A stretch of DNA of 64,000 nucleotides from Basidiobolus meristosporus CBS 931.73 (GCA_002104905.1 MCFE01000123.1:1-64000), one strand, 5' to 3'. Positions 42,846 to 55,957 are shown, counted from the stretch's first letter. Notes: generated by a model from the sequence alone, not told the origin. Made by a program: numbers and translations.

Positions 42846-45059
42846 ATATATAATTTGTAATTTCACCCAAATATTCTAAGTAAATCCCAACAAGCAATTT
42901 GGTCAGTATTCTCTAGGATTTGAAGAAAATGATCCAAGTGACTAAGTAAGGTGAATATTTAGGTGGAATTACAAATTTTTACAACACTCCCACTCAGCTA
43001 ACTGTTCATACTGACTACTCCTAATTTTGACCTAAGATATTCAAGCTTGTCTCTAGCTAATGGTTTGCTAAATATGTCTGCAATCATTTCATCTGAAGGA
43101 CAGTAAACTAAGCTAAGTTATTTTCTATTGCTTCATGTATGAAATGATGTCTAATATCTATGTGCTTAGTTCTAGCATGAAAAGTTGGATTTCTACCTAA
43201 TTGTATATATTGTTGATTATGTTGAAATAAAGTAATAGGCATTTTTTGACATAGGCCAATATCTGTAAAAAGCTTTCTCAAACACATTGCTTCTTTTGTA
43301 GCTTCACAGGCTGCCATGTACTCTGTCTCTGTGGTAGAAAGTGCTACGGTCGGCTGCTTTCTTGAATTCCATGAAATTGCTCCTTTACAGTAAAGAAAGG
43401 TGCATCCTGTGGTGGATCTTCTGTCTTCCAAATTCTGTCCCCAATCAGCATTAGAGTATCTCACAAGGTCCTGTTCTGAGTCCTTATAAGTGTATCTTAA
43501 GCAGATATCAGCAGTTTCTTCTAGGTATCTAAAAATCCACTTAACTGCTGCAATATGATCAGATCCATAGTTCTGATTATGTTGGCTGACAGCTCCCGCT
43601 GAATACAAGATATCTGGACGTGTTCCAAGCTTGATATACATCAGATTGCCAACCATAGATTGATAAGGAAAGTCTGGGCTTTCAGATGGCACCAAGCTCT
43701 CTAGATTTGGTTGAGTTTTGACTAAGTTAAGGTTTGTCTCCATTGGGGTAGCTGCCGGTTTACTGTCTTCCATTTGGTACTTCTTTAGTATATCTTAAAT
43801 ATACTTGGATTGGCTTAGGGTAATAGTCTGGGTGCTTCAGTGTATGGAGAACTTGATCCCTAAGTAATAACTGAGTTCTCTTAGATCAGATATCTTGAAC
43901 TCCTTAGATAGGCTGGATTTAGTCTCTTCCAATGTTTCTAGGTTATTGATGGCTATAAGATCATCCACATATAGAGCTAATAGAACTGGATCTATTCTAT
44001 CTGGCTTATAGTATATACTATAGTCAATATTACTCCTTTTGAAACTCAAAGATTCCAAATAAGAATCTATCTTGCAATTCCAGGCTCTTGGTGATTGTTT
44101 GAAATCCAATAGAGACCTTTTAAGTTTGCAGACCAAATGGGGGTTATATTGGTCAGCAAACCCATTGGGCCGGTCTACATACATGTCCTCATCAAGTTTT
44201 TCATTCAAAAATGCAGTTTTTACATCCATTGGATGAATAAAAAACTTATATCTGGCTGCAATAGCCAATATTAATCTGATGGAGTTAAACTTGGCTACCA
44301 GTGCAAAGGTCTTGGTACAGTCAAGTCCTTTTATTGGAGAGTATCCTTTGGCCACAAGTCTTGCTTTGTATAATTCAATTGCACCATCAGTCTTGTATTT
44401 TATCTTAAAGACCCGTCTGCACCCAATTGATTTTTGGTTCATTGGTAATTTAACTAAGGCCCAAGTTTCATTTTCCATCAGGACCTGAAATTCCTCAATC
44501 ATTGCAGATCTACAAAACTTTGTCTGAGGACTATTTAGAACCTCTTTTACAGTCTGGGGTTCATGAATATGGACTGAATAGGCATAGGCTAAGTTTGTAC
44601 CCTCATTGATAGAGTAATTTGGACTATTTCTTGTCTAATTGGATCTTTAAACATTTGATACTAGGATGATCACTTCTGAGATATTCCTGGGTGCTGATTC
44701 AGGTTGAACCACAATTGTAGGATCCTCTGGAGTGAAATAATTATCATTGTTTTGCTCTGATTCAATTTCTGACAATTGATGGACTTGAGATCAATTTTTG
44801 TCATCATCTGATGTCATTTTCTGTGAATATTTTGAATTTTCATCAAACAACACATCCCTGGACTTGATTAGCTTCTTTGCTTTGGTATTGCAGAGTCTGT
44901 GTGCTTTGCTCTCATTGCAGTAACCCAAATATATGCATTTTACATTTTTTAGCTTGAATTTTGACTGATTTCTGTGCAGTTTCTTGGCATATGCTGTACA
45001 CCCAAACATTCTCAGATATTCTGCACTTGGTCTGTACCTATATTATGCTTCAAATGGAG
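42846..45059 (-). mobile_element. Ty1/copia family A element, inverted, 5' truncated
   Basis: Reading on the reverse strand, the truncated 3' LTR piece (about 42858-42986) is preceded by the polypurine tract (complement of 42987 CTCCCACT). RNase H lies at 43108-43773 (ISWNSRKQPTVALSTTETEY), with reverse transcriptase at 43837-44502 (IGCRRVFKIKYK, FIHPMDVKTAFLN, YVDD intact). Integrase C-terminus lies at 44791-45059, ending at the STPFEA motif. It is the best preserved RT of the window, yet split by a stop/shift at 43,780-43,836. It lies tail-to-tail with the element at 39476. Confidence 0.85.
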
Positions 45060-45131
45060 TTGCAATACAGTAGTTGTGTGCTTTATTACTGTGAAATTTT
45101 GTACCTTGAATAGCCACCTATCATAAGCATT

Positions 45132-45204
45132 GCCTCCTTGGCTCAGTTGGCAGAGCATCTGCCTAGTAAGCAGAAGGTTGCTTGTTTGATTCCAGCAGAA
45201 GGCA
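45132..45204 (+). tRNA. tRNA-Thr(AGU)-like relic
   Basis: 73 bases. Acceptor GCCTCCT/AGAAGGC has one mismatch. D arm GCTC/GAGC is perfect (TTGGCTCAGTTGG A box). The anticodon stem TCTGC/GCAGA is perfect, with loop CTAGTAA (anticodon AGT). The T arm GCTTG/CCAGC has one mismatch and loop TTTGATT (CpG to TpG from TTCGATT). A T8 run follows five bases later. The fold is good enough that function cannot be excluded, but the B box is mutated. Confidence 0.6.
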
Positions 45205-46390
45205 AATATTTTTTTTGGAGCAAATTGCAAAGTTTTTTATTCCTACATTTACAATGATGGTGGCTATTTTGGCCCAGATACCAGTGAGACACCATCAGAT
45301 TTTTGCTCAGATACTGTAAGATAGGTGGCAGATTCAGGTTGATGAGAATCAGTGACCAGTCAAATTTGCTAGTAGAGTACATGTTTAATGAGAATTCATT
45401 AAGTGCCAAGGCATAGGCATGGTCATACATACCTTCAAGGTAGCCCTTGCTTCTTAGCTGTTTGTAATGTTTGCCATCAAATATATTGGATATGTTTGCC
45501 CTTGATTGATACTAAGTGTGGTGCTTTATAGCTTTGCAATATATGGTAGACTGCATAAGCTTCTTTATACAAGGTATCAACAGAACATATCTGGAGTGTG
45601 AGCAATGTTTTTCATCAATGGTGGTGGATTCCTTACAATTTGGACACATTACATGGTGGCATTTTTGGATGTGAATGCCATGCAACTGTTAGCACATGTT
45701 GGAATCAGGACAGTCCCTAGATCATATGTTGCCAGCCACATGATGGTTGTCCACTTGTACTATATAAATGATAATTTTCATCCCAGAATGGCTTTGGCAA
45801 GAAGTAGTATTAAATCCTCAAAGCTCCATGTTGAATATTAGTGGAAACATGCCACTCCTCTAGCCACAACATTACATCATTCACCAGTAAATAGATTACT
45901 AAGTTCACTTGGCTCCATAAAGTATCCTTAGCATTTGTTACAACATGTGCTGTTGCATTGGATATTGGGATTTGACTGGGCTCATGTGAGGTGCTGTTGT
46001 TAGGGCAGATAGGCTCACAATCCATCTGTAAGCCTTCTTAGTCAGAGTTAGCGCTCTGCATGCCATATTCATAAGGCTGAGGTGAGCCCAAAGGCATCAC
46101 CAACTCACCTGACTCAGTTTGCGCAAGGTTACAAAGATGGCCAGGTGCCAATATAGAAGTATCAACCGGCCAGCAAGATAATGCTGGTACAGTAGTGACT
46201 GATGAGTTGTCAAATACAACTTGTGCAGGAAAATACTGGCTGTGATCCTTGTAATACTTTGTATGCAGTAGGCATGCTTCACAGTTGAGATGCTTGCTTC
46301 AATAGCCACATGGTCTTTTTCTCCTCTCTTATGGCATTGATGCAAAGCAGCCATGTCCATGGGGCAAACAGTTTGACCTTTGACAATGTA
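45205..46390 (-). pseudogene. KDZ/Plavaka- or TNP2-like transposase, N-terminal part, decayed
   Basis: On the reverse strand, starting near 46390, it reads QTVCP.DMAALHQCHKRGEKDHV. Later pieces include MDCEPICPNN and TLWSQVNLVIYLLVNDVMLWLE. Near 45143-45430 it reads HAYALALNEFSLNMYST and WSLILINLNLPPILQY, which match the family's LSTDGF and NLNLPP..R motifs. It aligns over its length with 51421-52900 in the opposite orientation. Many stops. Confidence 0.55.
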
Positions 46391-46400
46391 ACATTTTTAT

Positions 46401-49400
46401 TGTTGCAAAAGTTTGTAATTCCACCTAGATATTCACCTAACCTAGTCACTTAGATCATTATATTCAAATCCTAGAAAATACTGACCAAATTTCTTTTTGG
46501 GACTTACCTAAATATTCTCACCAAAATGCCAGTTACCCAGAACATGAAAATTCTCAAAGTTATCCAAACAGCCAAAACTTTGCACATAGGCTCTTTGGAC
46601 CTTCTTCAACCTATTCTATGTGATTGTTATGCCAAGACTATCTAAAAGTATAAATGCTGCTTCTACCTTCAATAAAACATTAAGTGAAAACCACATAATC
46701 TACTTGTCCTCCCTATCACTTCTAATATCTCCAAGACCCTAACAATAGGTTATGAGCCCCAAGCTGTCACTCTCTGCAATGTCTGCTACTGCCATTACTG
46801 GAACTTTTCCCTCTGCTGAAAAGCTGGAAGGATCTAACTACCAAGTGTAGAAGGAGGAGATGAAGATGCTGCTACAAGAAAGAGGCCTTGGGATACTGTT
46901 GCAGGAGAAGACTACCCTCCTAACAGCGTGGGAGAGGATGCCTTAAAGTTCTAGAAGAAAGAACAAAGTTCCTTTAACTGCATATGCCTTGATGTTAAAG
47001 ACAATTTGCCAATTCAATGCTGAAGAGCTAAAACAGCAAAGAATGCCTGGAAGGCATTAGAAAACACCTATCAGTCATGTTCAGCTGCTAGGAAAGTGTA
47101 TCTGAGACAAATCTCTGTACTACAAGGATGCTGCCACAAGAAGATATGAAAAATCTAGTTAACAGAATTACCCTTCAAGTGGATGAAATGGAATCTGTGG
47201 GCATACCATCTACTAATAAGAATATGATAGTTACCATCCTGAATAGCCTGACAGACAAGTTTAAGCACCTTGAATCAGCCCTAGAGTCAAGAACTGGAGA
47301 TCTGAGCTTAAATTACATATATCAAAGGCTTTTGGATAAAGAATTAAGAAAATCAAGCGCCAATAAGAAGGAAGAAGAAAATGCTTTAATAAGCAACAAT
47401 AACCAACAAAGGCAGTACGCAAGACCCTACAAAGGCAACTGCAACCTGTTTTGTAACTACTGCAAAAGGAAAGGACACACATTGGACCAGTACTTCAAAA
47501 AGAAAGATAGTCAGCAGAAAAAGCCTGAAAACGGAAATACTGCAACAATTGAAGATAGACTATTCATATCTGCACTATGCATGTCCACAAACAAGGATTC
47601 CCAGATGTGGTATATTGACTCTGGAGCATCTCAATACCTTACACATCAAAAAGAACTTTTTACTCAATATCAAGAAATTCCAATCAAGAAGGTTTTCATG
47701 GGTGATAATAGATTTCTTGATGCAGTGGGAGAAGGAACTATCCAAGTAAACCTTAGAAGCAGCAAAGAAAGCCATATATTGACTTCTAAAGAAGTACTCT
47801 ATGTACCAGAAATAGCCAAGAACCTACTATCTATAAGCAAGGCCACAGTAGAAGAACTCAGTTTCAGCTTTGACAATTCTGGATGCAGGATCACTGATCA
47901 AAATGGTGCCCATCTTACTTTGGGTATCAGATATCAGAATCTGTACAGGTTGATCTATATTCCATCATATCAGGAAGCCAATATAAATAGCTTAAATGAA
48001 GAAACACAAATGCTTTGGCACAGGAGATTGGGACATATTGATTTTGATTATTTGCGCAAGATGATCAACAATCAGCTAATTTCTGGAGTAAATATTGATC
48101 CCCTAGCTAATATGGAGCACTGTGAATCCTGCATATATGGGAAGCAAGCCAGACAATTGTTTCAGAGCTCTGGGTTAATCAATACTAAGAAAAAATTAGA
48201 TATAATTCACTCAGATCTGTGTGGAACTATGCAAAATTTATCCTTAAGTGGGGTGAAGAATATAATCACTTTTATTGATGATTATACAAGATACACATGG
48301 GTCTACTTCAGGGAGAGAAAGGATGAAGCTCTGTCTAAGCTGAGGGAGTTTAAAGCCATGGTGGAGAGAGAAGCTGGTGAAAAAAATCAAAAGAATATGC
48401 TCTGAAAATGGTGGAGAAAATACCTCAAAACTCTTCATCCACATCTGCAAAATTCATAAGATAAAGTAAGAGACTACTATACCATACTCCCCACAGCAAG
48501 ATGGAGTAGCAAAGCATGCCAACAGATGAATAATTGATATGGCAAGATCTATGATCCATGATCAGTAATTATCCTTTGATTTTGGGCAGAATCAGTTGCC
48601 ACAGCTTTATACCTTAAGAATAAGAGTTATAAGAGAATACTTTGTGGCTCTACTCCATTTGAAGCATGGTGTGGATACAGGCCAAGTGCAGAGCATACAG
48701 AATATTTGAGTGTATAGCATATGCCCAGAAAGTGACCAGAAATCAGTCAAATTTGAGCCAAAAAGTTTAAAATGATTATTTATGGGCTACTGCAATTAGA
48801 GTAAAGCATCAGACTCTGCAATACCAAAGCAAAGAAGCTTATCAAGTCTATGGATGTGTGGTTTGATGAAAATTCAAAATCTTCACAAAAAATGACATCA
48901 GATAATAACAAATATCTGATCTCAAGTCCATCAATTGTCAGGTTTGAATCATAGCAAAAGAATGAAAATTATTTCACTCCAGAGGACTCTCCAACTGTGA
49001 TTTGGGCTAAAGAAGTGCCCAGGAATATCCCAAAAGTGATCACTCCAGTATCAAATTCCCAGAGTTTCTAGTGCACAAGAAATAGGCCAAATTACTATAT
49101 CAATGAGGGTACAAACTTAGCCTGTGCCTATGAAGTCCATATTGATGAGCCACAGACTGTAAAAGAGGCCCTATATAGCCCTTAGACAAAGTTTTGAAGA
49201 TCTGCAATGACTGAGCAATATCAGGCCCAGATGGAAAATCAAACTTGGGCCTTAGCCAAATTACCTATCAACCAAAAATCAATTGGGTGCAGATGGGTCT
49301 TTAAGACAAAATACAAGGCTGATGGTACAATTGAAAGATACAAAGCAACGCTTTGGACAAAGGATACTCTCCAACAAAAGGACTTGACCATACTGAGACC

Positions 49401-50274
49401 TTTGCACTGGTAGCCAAGTTTAATTCCATCTGATTAATATTGGCTATTGCATCCAGATAAAAGTTTTTTATTCATCAAATGGATGTAAAAAATGCATTTT
49501 TGATGGGAGAACTTGAAGAGGATGTGTATATAAACCAGCCTGGTGGGTTTGCTGACCAAGATAACCCTCATTTGGTCTGCAAGCTTAAAAAGTCTCTATA
49601 TGATTTCAAACAATCACCAAGAGCCTGGAATTGAAAGATAGACTCTTATTTGGAGTCTTTGAGTTTCAAAAGGTGCAATGCTGACAATAGTATATACTAT
49701 AAGCCAGATAGAGCAAATCAAGTTCTATTAGCTCTATATGTGGATGATGTTATTATAGCTGCCAATAACCTAGCAACATTGGAAGAGACTAAATCCACCC
49801 TATCTAAGGTGTTCAAGGGGTCCAATCTAGGAGAATTCAGTTACTACTTAGGGATTAAGTGGTCCATAGATAGAAGTAACCAGACTATCACCATAATCCA
49901 GTCCAAGTATATTCAAGATATACCAAAGAAGTACCAAATGGAAGACTCTAAACTGGCAGCTACCCCAATGGAGACAAACCTTAACTTTGTCAAAACTCAA
50001 CCAAACCAAAAGAGCATGGTGCCATCTGAAAGCCCAGACTTTTCTTATCAATTTATGGTTGGCAGTTTGATGTCTATCATGCTTGGAACACATCCAGATA
50101 TCTCATACTCAGTGGGAGTTGTCAGCCAACTAAATCAGTACTATGGATCTGATCATATTGCAGCAGTTGAGCAGATTTTTAGATACCTAAAAGGAACTGC
50201 TGAGATCTGCTTATGATACACTTATAAGGACTCAGAGCAGGATCTTGTCTACTTGACTAAGAGCCTGAAGAGTC
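46401..50274 (+). mobile_element. Ty1/copia family A element with long gag-pol frame, 3' part cut by an LTR B
   Basis: LTR 46401-46747 (TATA-like GTATAAATG, AATAAA near 46672), primer-binding site 46748, gag ATG 46779. The frame 47128-48405 (425 aa) runs from late gag through a zinc knuckle (CNYCKRKGH, last Cys now Tyr), protease WYIDSGASQYLTH, GAG-pre-integrase MLWHRRLGHIDF and integrase IHSDLCG...FIDDYTRYTWVYF. The rest of integrase (48405-49200) is broken. Reverse transcriptase 49207-50216 has YVDD intact but internal shifts. RNase H stops at about 50250, just before the LTR B at 50275. Non-functional. Confidence 0.85.
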
Positions 50275-51079
50275 TGTTAAGGTAGGGTCAACATACCTTC
50301 CACCAACAAGTTTATTCATATAGATATTATGATATACTTATCCATATTTTATCCTATTAGTATTATCCCATTCTTCTTTTGCCCATATCATTAGTATTAT
50401 CCCCCATGATGTTTACCCTGACTAATTATTAGCATTAGTTATCCCAGATGTTATTTAGCTATGTTATCAGTATTTGTATCTACATTAGGCAAGTACCCAA
50501 GTCAGTACCATGACATATAACTTAAGTCTGTGTTACCTTCCCTATCATTTCAACATCATATATGGTATCTCTGTGTTGCACCAGTTCTAGACTACTGCTC
50601 CCTGATTGGTTGGATGTGCAGTGCCTTTTAGAGCCTTCCAGGACCTTCTTGGCATATGTTTAACTCATAGTGATGTCATCAAGAATTCCACTGATGCGTG
50701 GAACTTTCTAGAATCATGTAATTGATGATCACTTGGCAATCCGGAAAAGTATTTAAGGGAAGTCAATCCCTCATCAATAAATCATCCCTTCTATCAGTAA
50801 CACTTCTCCCTTACTGATTAGCAGTTGATCACTGCCCTGCCTTTAACAGTTACACCTCAGAATTGCCATCAAGGAGCTTTTCAGGGTAGTGCACAGGATA
50901 CACAGAGGCCATTGAAGACACTTGGAGCATTTAGGAAGCTAGCAAAGCAGGAGCTTTTACCATAGTGACATAGTGGCAAAGAAACCAGCAGTCTAGACAC
51001 AGAGGTTATTGCACCCATCAGACACCTCACACACCTTGAATTGTGTAGCTTCTCCCAGGAGTACCTCAAAACCTCCACA
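50275..51079 (+). mobile_element. LTR of family B (apparently solo)
   Basis: Aligns with the inserted LTR at 32103-33173 in opposite orientation: TGTTAAGG start, CATATATGGTATC, CTGATTGGTTGGATGTGC, TATTTAAGGGAAG (TATA), CAATAAATCATCCC, GAGGTTATTGCACCC, and the end CCTCCACA. It interrupts copia family A RNase H. No clear target duplication is visible, and I cannot find attached internal sequence. Confidence 0.65.
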
Positions 51080-51420
51080 CCCCATTATTAGCTTCAATGG
51101 GCACACTGTCCACAGGGCCTTTTTTGGATGTAGCTCTGCTTGTTGCACTGAGTGTCAAAGCAAGCTGTTGTCCAACTGATCTTCTGCAGCCATCAGCTGT
51201 AGGATTGGGTTGGGAACCAGAGAGCTTAGCTTTATTTTTTAGCAGCATTTATATGGAAGTGAGTCAAAACAAAGGGAAAACAGCTTACATATACATGGGT
51301 ATATGGTGTTACAACATTATTCATAAAGTTTACAATGGTGGGTCATCATTGAATCTTACATTCATGATGGTGCAATGCCTCAAATACAAATCTGTCTAGA
51401 ATTCACATGGGTATTGACCA
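51080..51420. other. AT-rich spacer after LTR B
   Basis: No confident match. A 60-codon reverse frame (51066-51248) is unrecognised. It could be the first internal bases of the LTR B element or older sequence. Confidence 0.25.
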
Positions 51421-52900
51421 AAAAGTGATATAACAGCATTACATTGGTGATGGTCAAACTGTTTGCCCCATGGCCCTGACTACTTTGCTTCAACACCAAA
51501 AGAGAAGAGAAAAATGATCATGTGGCTATTGAAGCAGGCCTCTCAGCCATGAAGCATACAGACAGCATAGGAAGTATTACAAGATTCTTGGCCAGTGTTT
51601 TGCCACGCAAACCATATTTGACCATTCATCAGTCACTACTGTGCCAACTTTTACTTGCTGGCCAGTTGATACTTCTACATTGGCACCTGGCCATGTTTGT
51701 AATCCCGCACAAACAGAGTCAGGTGAGTTTGTGACACCCATAGGCTCACTTCACCCTTCTGAATATATCTGGCCATCATTGCAACCTTGCACAAACTGAG
51801 TCAGGTGGGTTTATGACTCCTTTAGGCTCACCTCAGACTTCTGAGTATGGCACATAGAGCAATAGCTCTCACAAAGAAGGCTAACTAATGGATTGTGAGC
51901 TTATCTCCCCTTACAACAGAACCACACATGAGCCTGGTCAAATGCTGATATGCAATGACACAGAACCCATTGAAACAAATGCTGAGGATACTTTATGGGG
52001 CCAATTGAGCCCAGTAATTTATCTACTTGTAAATGATGTAATGTTGTGGCTAGAAAAGTGGCGCATTTCCACTAATATCAGTAGTGGGGGCTTAGTGGAT
52101 TTACCACTACTACTTCTTACCAAGATCATTCTGGGATGCAACTTACCATATACATGGTACAGGTAGATAGCCATAATGTGGCTGGCAACATATAACCAAG
52201 AGACTGTCCTGATTCCAGCCTGTGCTAACAGTTGCATGGCATTTACATCCAAAAATGCCACAATTGCAATGTGTCCAAATTGTCAGGAGTCCACCACCAT
52301 TGAGGGAAGACATTGTACACACTCTGAATGTATTCCAGTAATACCCCATCTAAAGAAGCTCATGCAGTCCAACAAATATTGTAAAGCTATAAAGTACTGC
52401 AAGCAGTATCAGTTAAGCAAATACATGTCCAGTATATTTGATGGCAAACAGTATAAACAACTAAGAAGCAAGGGCTACTTTGAAGGTATGTATGGCCATG
52501 CCTTTGCCTTGGTACTTGATGGATTCACATTAATAAGTACTCTAGCAGTAAATCCTGCTAGCAACTGATTTTCATCAACCTGAATCTGCCACCTATCTTA
52601 CGGTATTAGAGCAAGAATCCAATGGTAGTCTCACTGGTATCTGCACCTAAATCACTGTCCAACCTGAATTACTACCTGTGTCTATTGCTGGATGAATTTT
52701 GTATTTCTTCCAGCAGGATAACAGTAAATGGCCATCATGTCAAAGTGCACATTATTATCTGCCTTGGAGATACCCTAGCCATCATCAAGATAGCCAGCTT
52801 TTCTGGGCCCAATTGATGGTATTGCTGTTGAATGTGTGAGATCCAGGAGATTTACTCTATAGCTCTCACATATTATTATTACACAAACACCAACATTAAG
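51421..52900 (+). pseudogene. KDZ/Plavaka- or TNP2-like transposase, N-terminal and middle part, decayed
   Basis: Pieces in order: 51522-51734 (VAIEAGLSAMKH, LACWH-like region), 51888-52166 (LWGQLSPVIYLLVNDVMLWLEKW), 52176-52568 and a tail to about 52900. The third contains AMCPNCQES...CTHSECIPVIPHLKKLM, YMSSIFDGKQYKQL and FALVLDGFTL; the tail has ICLGDTLAIIKIASF then WYCC. These match the C.C..., IP.L+.L, I.D.FDG..Y..L, L.LDGF.L and GD.PA..KI motifs of this transposase class. Multiple stops make it a relic. It runs parallel to 45205-46390. Confidence 0.6.
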
Positions 52901-52939
52901 CACACAAACTTCCCATAGAGAGAATGTACAAAAGTATTT

Positions 52940-53705
52940 GCAAGTCTTACATCAACAAACCAAATGTTTTATTCAAAATAAACTTCCAACTTTTAAAAAA
53001 TTTTGAACCCAGCTTTATTTTGTGGAAAAAAGATTCTAAAATATTTTTCTTGATCCAAATTGAAGATTTGGTTTGTAAATATCAAATTAACATAAAGCCT
53101 TGCCCAAAATGTTCATGCGTAAATTAGTTTCAAACCCAATTTTGTCACCTGGAAAAAAATTTAAAAAATATTTTTTTCAATCTAACTTTAAAAATTTGGT
53201 TTGTAAGTATTGGTTTAGCAACCAAATAGACTTGTGCAACTTTTAAACATGTAAGTTACTATTTAGCTTGAATTTGAGTTTCAGATTCAAAATATAATTT
53301 TACAATCTTAAATAATTTTTTATAAATATTGGATTAACAACCAGAAAGATTTGATCCAAAACAAAATCCCAATGTTTGTTATGTTTCTCTAAATCCTGCC
53401 CAAAACTGTTCTGCAAATATCAAATCTGCAATTTTAAACTTTGGTACAATATTTACGCGCGTAAGTTGCTTTCCAACTTTATTTTCTGTTTGAGGTTAAA
53501 AAAAATATTTTTCAGTCAGAACTAATCTTTTGCAAATATAAAATTGGCTACCGTAAAGGTTTGTTTCCACATTTATCAAACATTTGTCAAAGTTTTCCAC
53601 ACATAAGTTGGTTTCTAACTTTGTTTTCTGTTTAGGGTTAAAAAATATATTCTTGATCTGAAAATAATTTTTTGTAAACATAGGATCAGCAACTGTAAAG
53701 GTTTG
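52940..53705 (+). repeat. degenerate AT-rich tandem repeat, unit about 130-145 bases
   Basis: Recurring order of motifs: TAAGTTG-like start, TCCAACTTT.TTTTCTGTTT, a TTAAAAAATATTTTT run, TTTTTTGTAAATAT, GGATTAGCAACC, AAAGGTTTG. Unit starts are visible near 53119, 53249, 53461 and 53603, with an older unit before 53119. Identity between units is low. No coding potential. Confidence 0.6.
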
Positions 53706-54179
53706 TTCCCTGCTACCGCAATATCTGCCTATGTAGATGCCAGCAAGAACATCAGGCCACCAACCATTGATTGATAAGGAAAGTCTTGGTCTGCATGTTA
53801 GCCATTTTCATTCAAACCAGCTTAGATTTGCCCAATCACAAGTTGTTATCCATTGGGGTTGCTGCAGGCTTGCAACTTTCCATCTTATAAGCCTCTAGGA
53901 TTGTCCCTGATGCACTTCAACTGATTCAACATAATTTTCTAGTAGGTACATCAAATTTAACTTCTATTCCCAGACAATAGCACAATTTTACAAGATCTTG
54001 CATTTCAAACTTTCTGAGGTGGTCTGGTTTTGTCTGTTTAAGTGCCACCTGGTTATTTATAGCTATGATTGGGTTGTCCACATAAACAACTAGGATGATC
54101 ACACCCTTTCTAAGCTGTTTCACATATGTACAGTGATCTGCAGTGCCACAAATGAATCCAATCTTCTCTGGTTATGTTT

Positions 54180-55030
54180 CAGTTGTGTTATACTGTTATG
54201 ATCTGCTGTTTGAATGTTTAAGTTAGATCAGTTTTTAGTCAAATCAATTAGTTAAATGCTTAGGTTATCAGTATATCAGTGTTGTCTATCAAATCAGTAG
54301 CATTGGTCAGCAAATGAATCAGTAGATCTGTTATGAATAGACACAAGGCAGGAGAGTAGGGCTAGGTAATGCAGGACAAGGAAAGGACTTAGGTGTGGAT
54401 CAACAAGGCAAGGCAGATTTCCAAGGCAAGGCTGTTTATTCAAGACCTGTGTTTATCAGACTGAGGAGTACTTAAGGGGGGATAGGACTATATATACTTT
54501 TTGGCTATACTGATGCCAAGAGATATTAGCTAATACTAATGGGGTTGTGGGGTGAGGCACAGCAGCAGTGCTGGGGATAATAATATAGAAGGCAAGGTAC
54601 TGAGACCGGATGGGGAAATGGATTGGGTCACGTGATCATGTGACTAAGTCATGTGACCTGGTATTTCCATATATGGTACTAGACTATGAAAAATACAATG
54701 GGAAGCTTTCATGGAATGTTCCATTGTGTAACAATGGTTTGGAATGGTCAGGAACTTTCTGGAAAGTGGTAGGTTCCAGAAGAAATCTCTTAAAAATTTG
54801 AGCTAGGAAGCTGAAACCTGGCATGGGTGTTCATGGTTGTCATGTGATCATGACAAGATCCTTATCAGACAGAAATAGATATATTAGGTAGGATCTTATT
54901 GGGTGATGATGATGTAATCAAATGAGTCATCAGCCACAGCCTACATTAGGAAATACAATTAGTCAGCAATTGATCTGGCCATATGTATATAAGGAGCTGC
55001 TGGAATCTTAATCAAGATCAGTTCAAGTTC
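54180..55030 (-). mobile_element. LTR-like insertion C within the copia family 2 reverse transcriptase
   Basis: Separates two reverse-transcriptase halves that belong together (reverse-strand frames 55023-55310 and 53926-54123). On the reverse strand it contains a TATA-like AAGTATATATAGTCC and GAATAAACAGCC, as in an LTR promoter and polyadenylation region. Borders are approximate, and no clear target duplication was found. Confidence 0.5.
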
Positions 55031-55957
55031 TAGTGAATTCAATGCTAGCTAAACTCCCTATTCCTCTACAACTTTTATACAAAGACTTGCAACAATACCA
55101 TGCTCTAGATGCCTGTTTAGGTTCATACAACAATTTTGGGCTTGTAAAACCTTCTGGTTGCTCCATATATAGAGCTTCCATTTGGTGCAGATCTGGTCTG
55201 TTTATAGCTGCCAGGGCTACAGCTGTACTTATGGAGTTAAACATGACAACATGAGCAAATATTTTCTTAAAGTCCAGTCCCAGGATCTGGGAACAGCCTT
55301 TAGCCACCAATCCAGCCTTCTACTTATCAACAGTACTATTTGAGGTTATCTTGATCTTGTAGACCTATCTACATGCTATTGGCTTTCTCCCATTTGGTAA
55401 ATCTGACAGTTCCCACATTTTGGCCCTAATCACTGATTAGTATTCCTCCTGCATGACTTGTTACCACATAGTGCCATCTGGACTCTGTATTGCCTACTCC
55501 AATTTCTGGGGTTTGGCACATATGGCAAGATCAGCTTCTTCATGATCATTGGTTGTCTGCCACCAGGATCCAGAAACATTTCTTATTCTGGTAGATCTCC
55601 TAACTGGGATAATCTACTCCAAGCTGGTACTGGCAGAGCACTCTTCAATAGACTTGTTCTGTTGGATATTGCCACATAGTGCCAGCCTGTTTATAGTGCT
55701 GGATTGATCTGGCACTATATGGCACTACCTGGCACTATAATTTCTACCATAATGCCAGTGGTAAGATATAGTTACTGGTATTATATTTAATCTCTCTATT
55801 GTTGCTCAGAATAGTGCTTTCCTTGCTATATTTACTCATCATAGTGCTCCAGACACATTGCTCTCAGTGGATGTCTTCTTGTATGAATGTACTGTGCATT
55901 AATAAGTAACTTGACTATTTTACCTATTCTGCTGTTTTCTCCTATATATGACTTTCC

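Noticed and set aside
51066-51248. 60-codon reverse frame after LTR B
   Set aside because: Too short and unmatched to call gag or a host gene.
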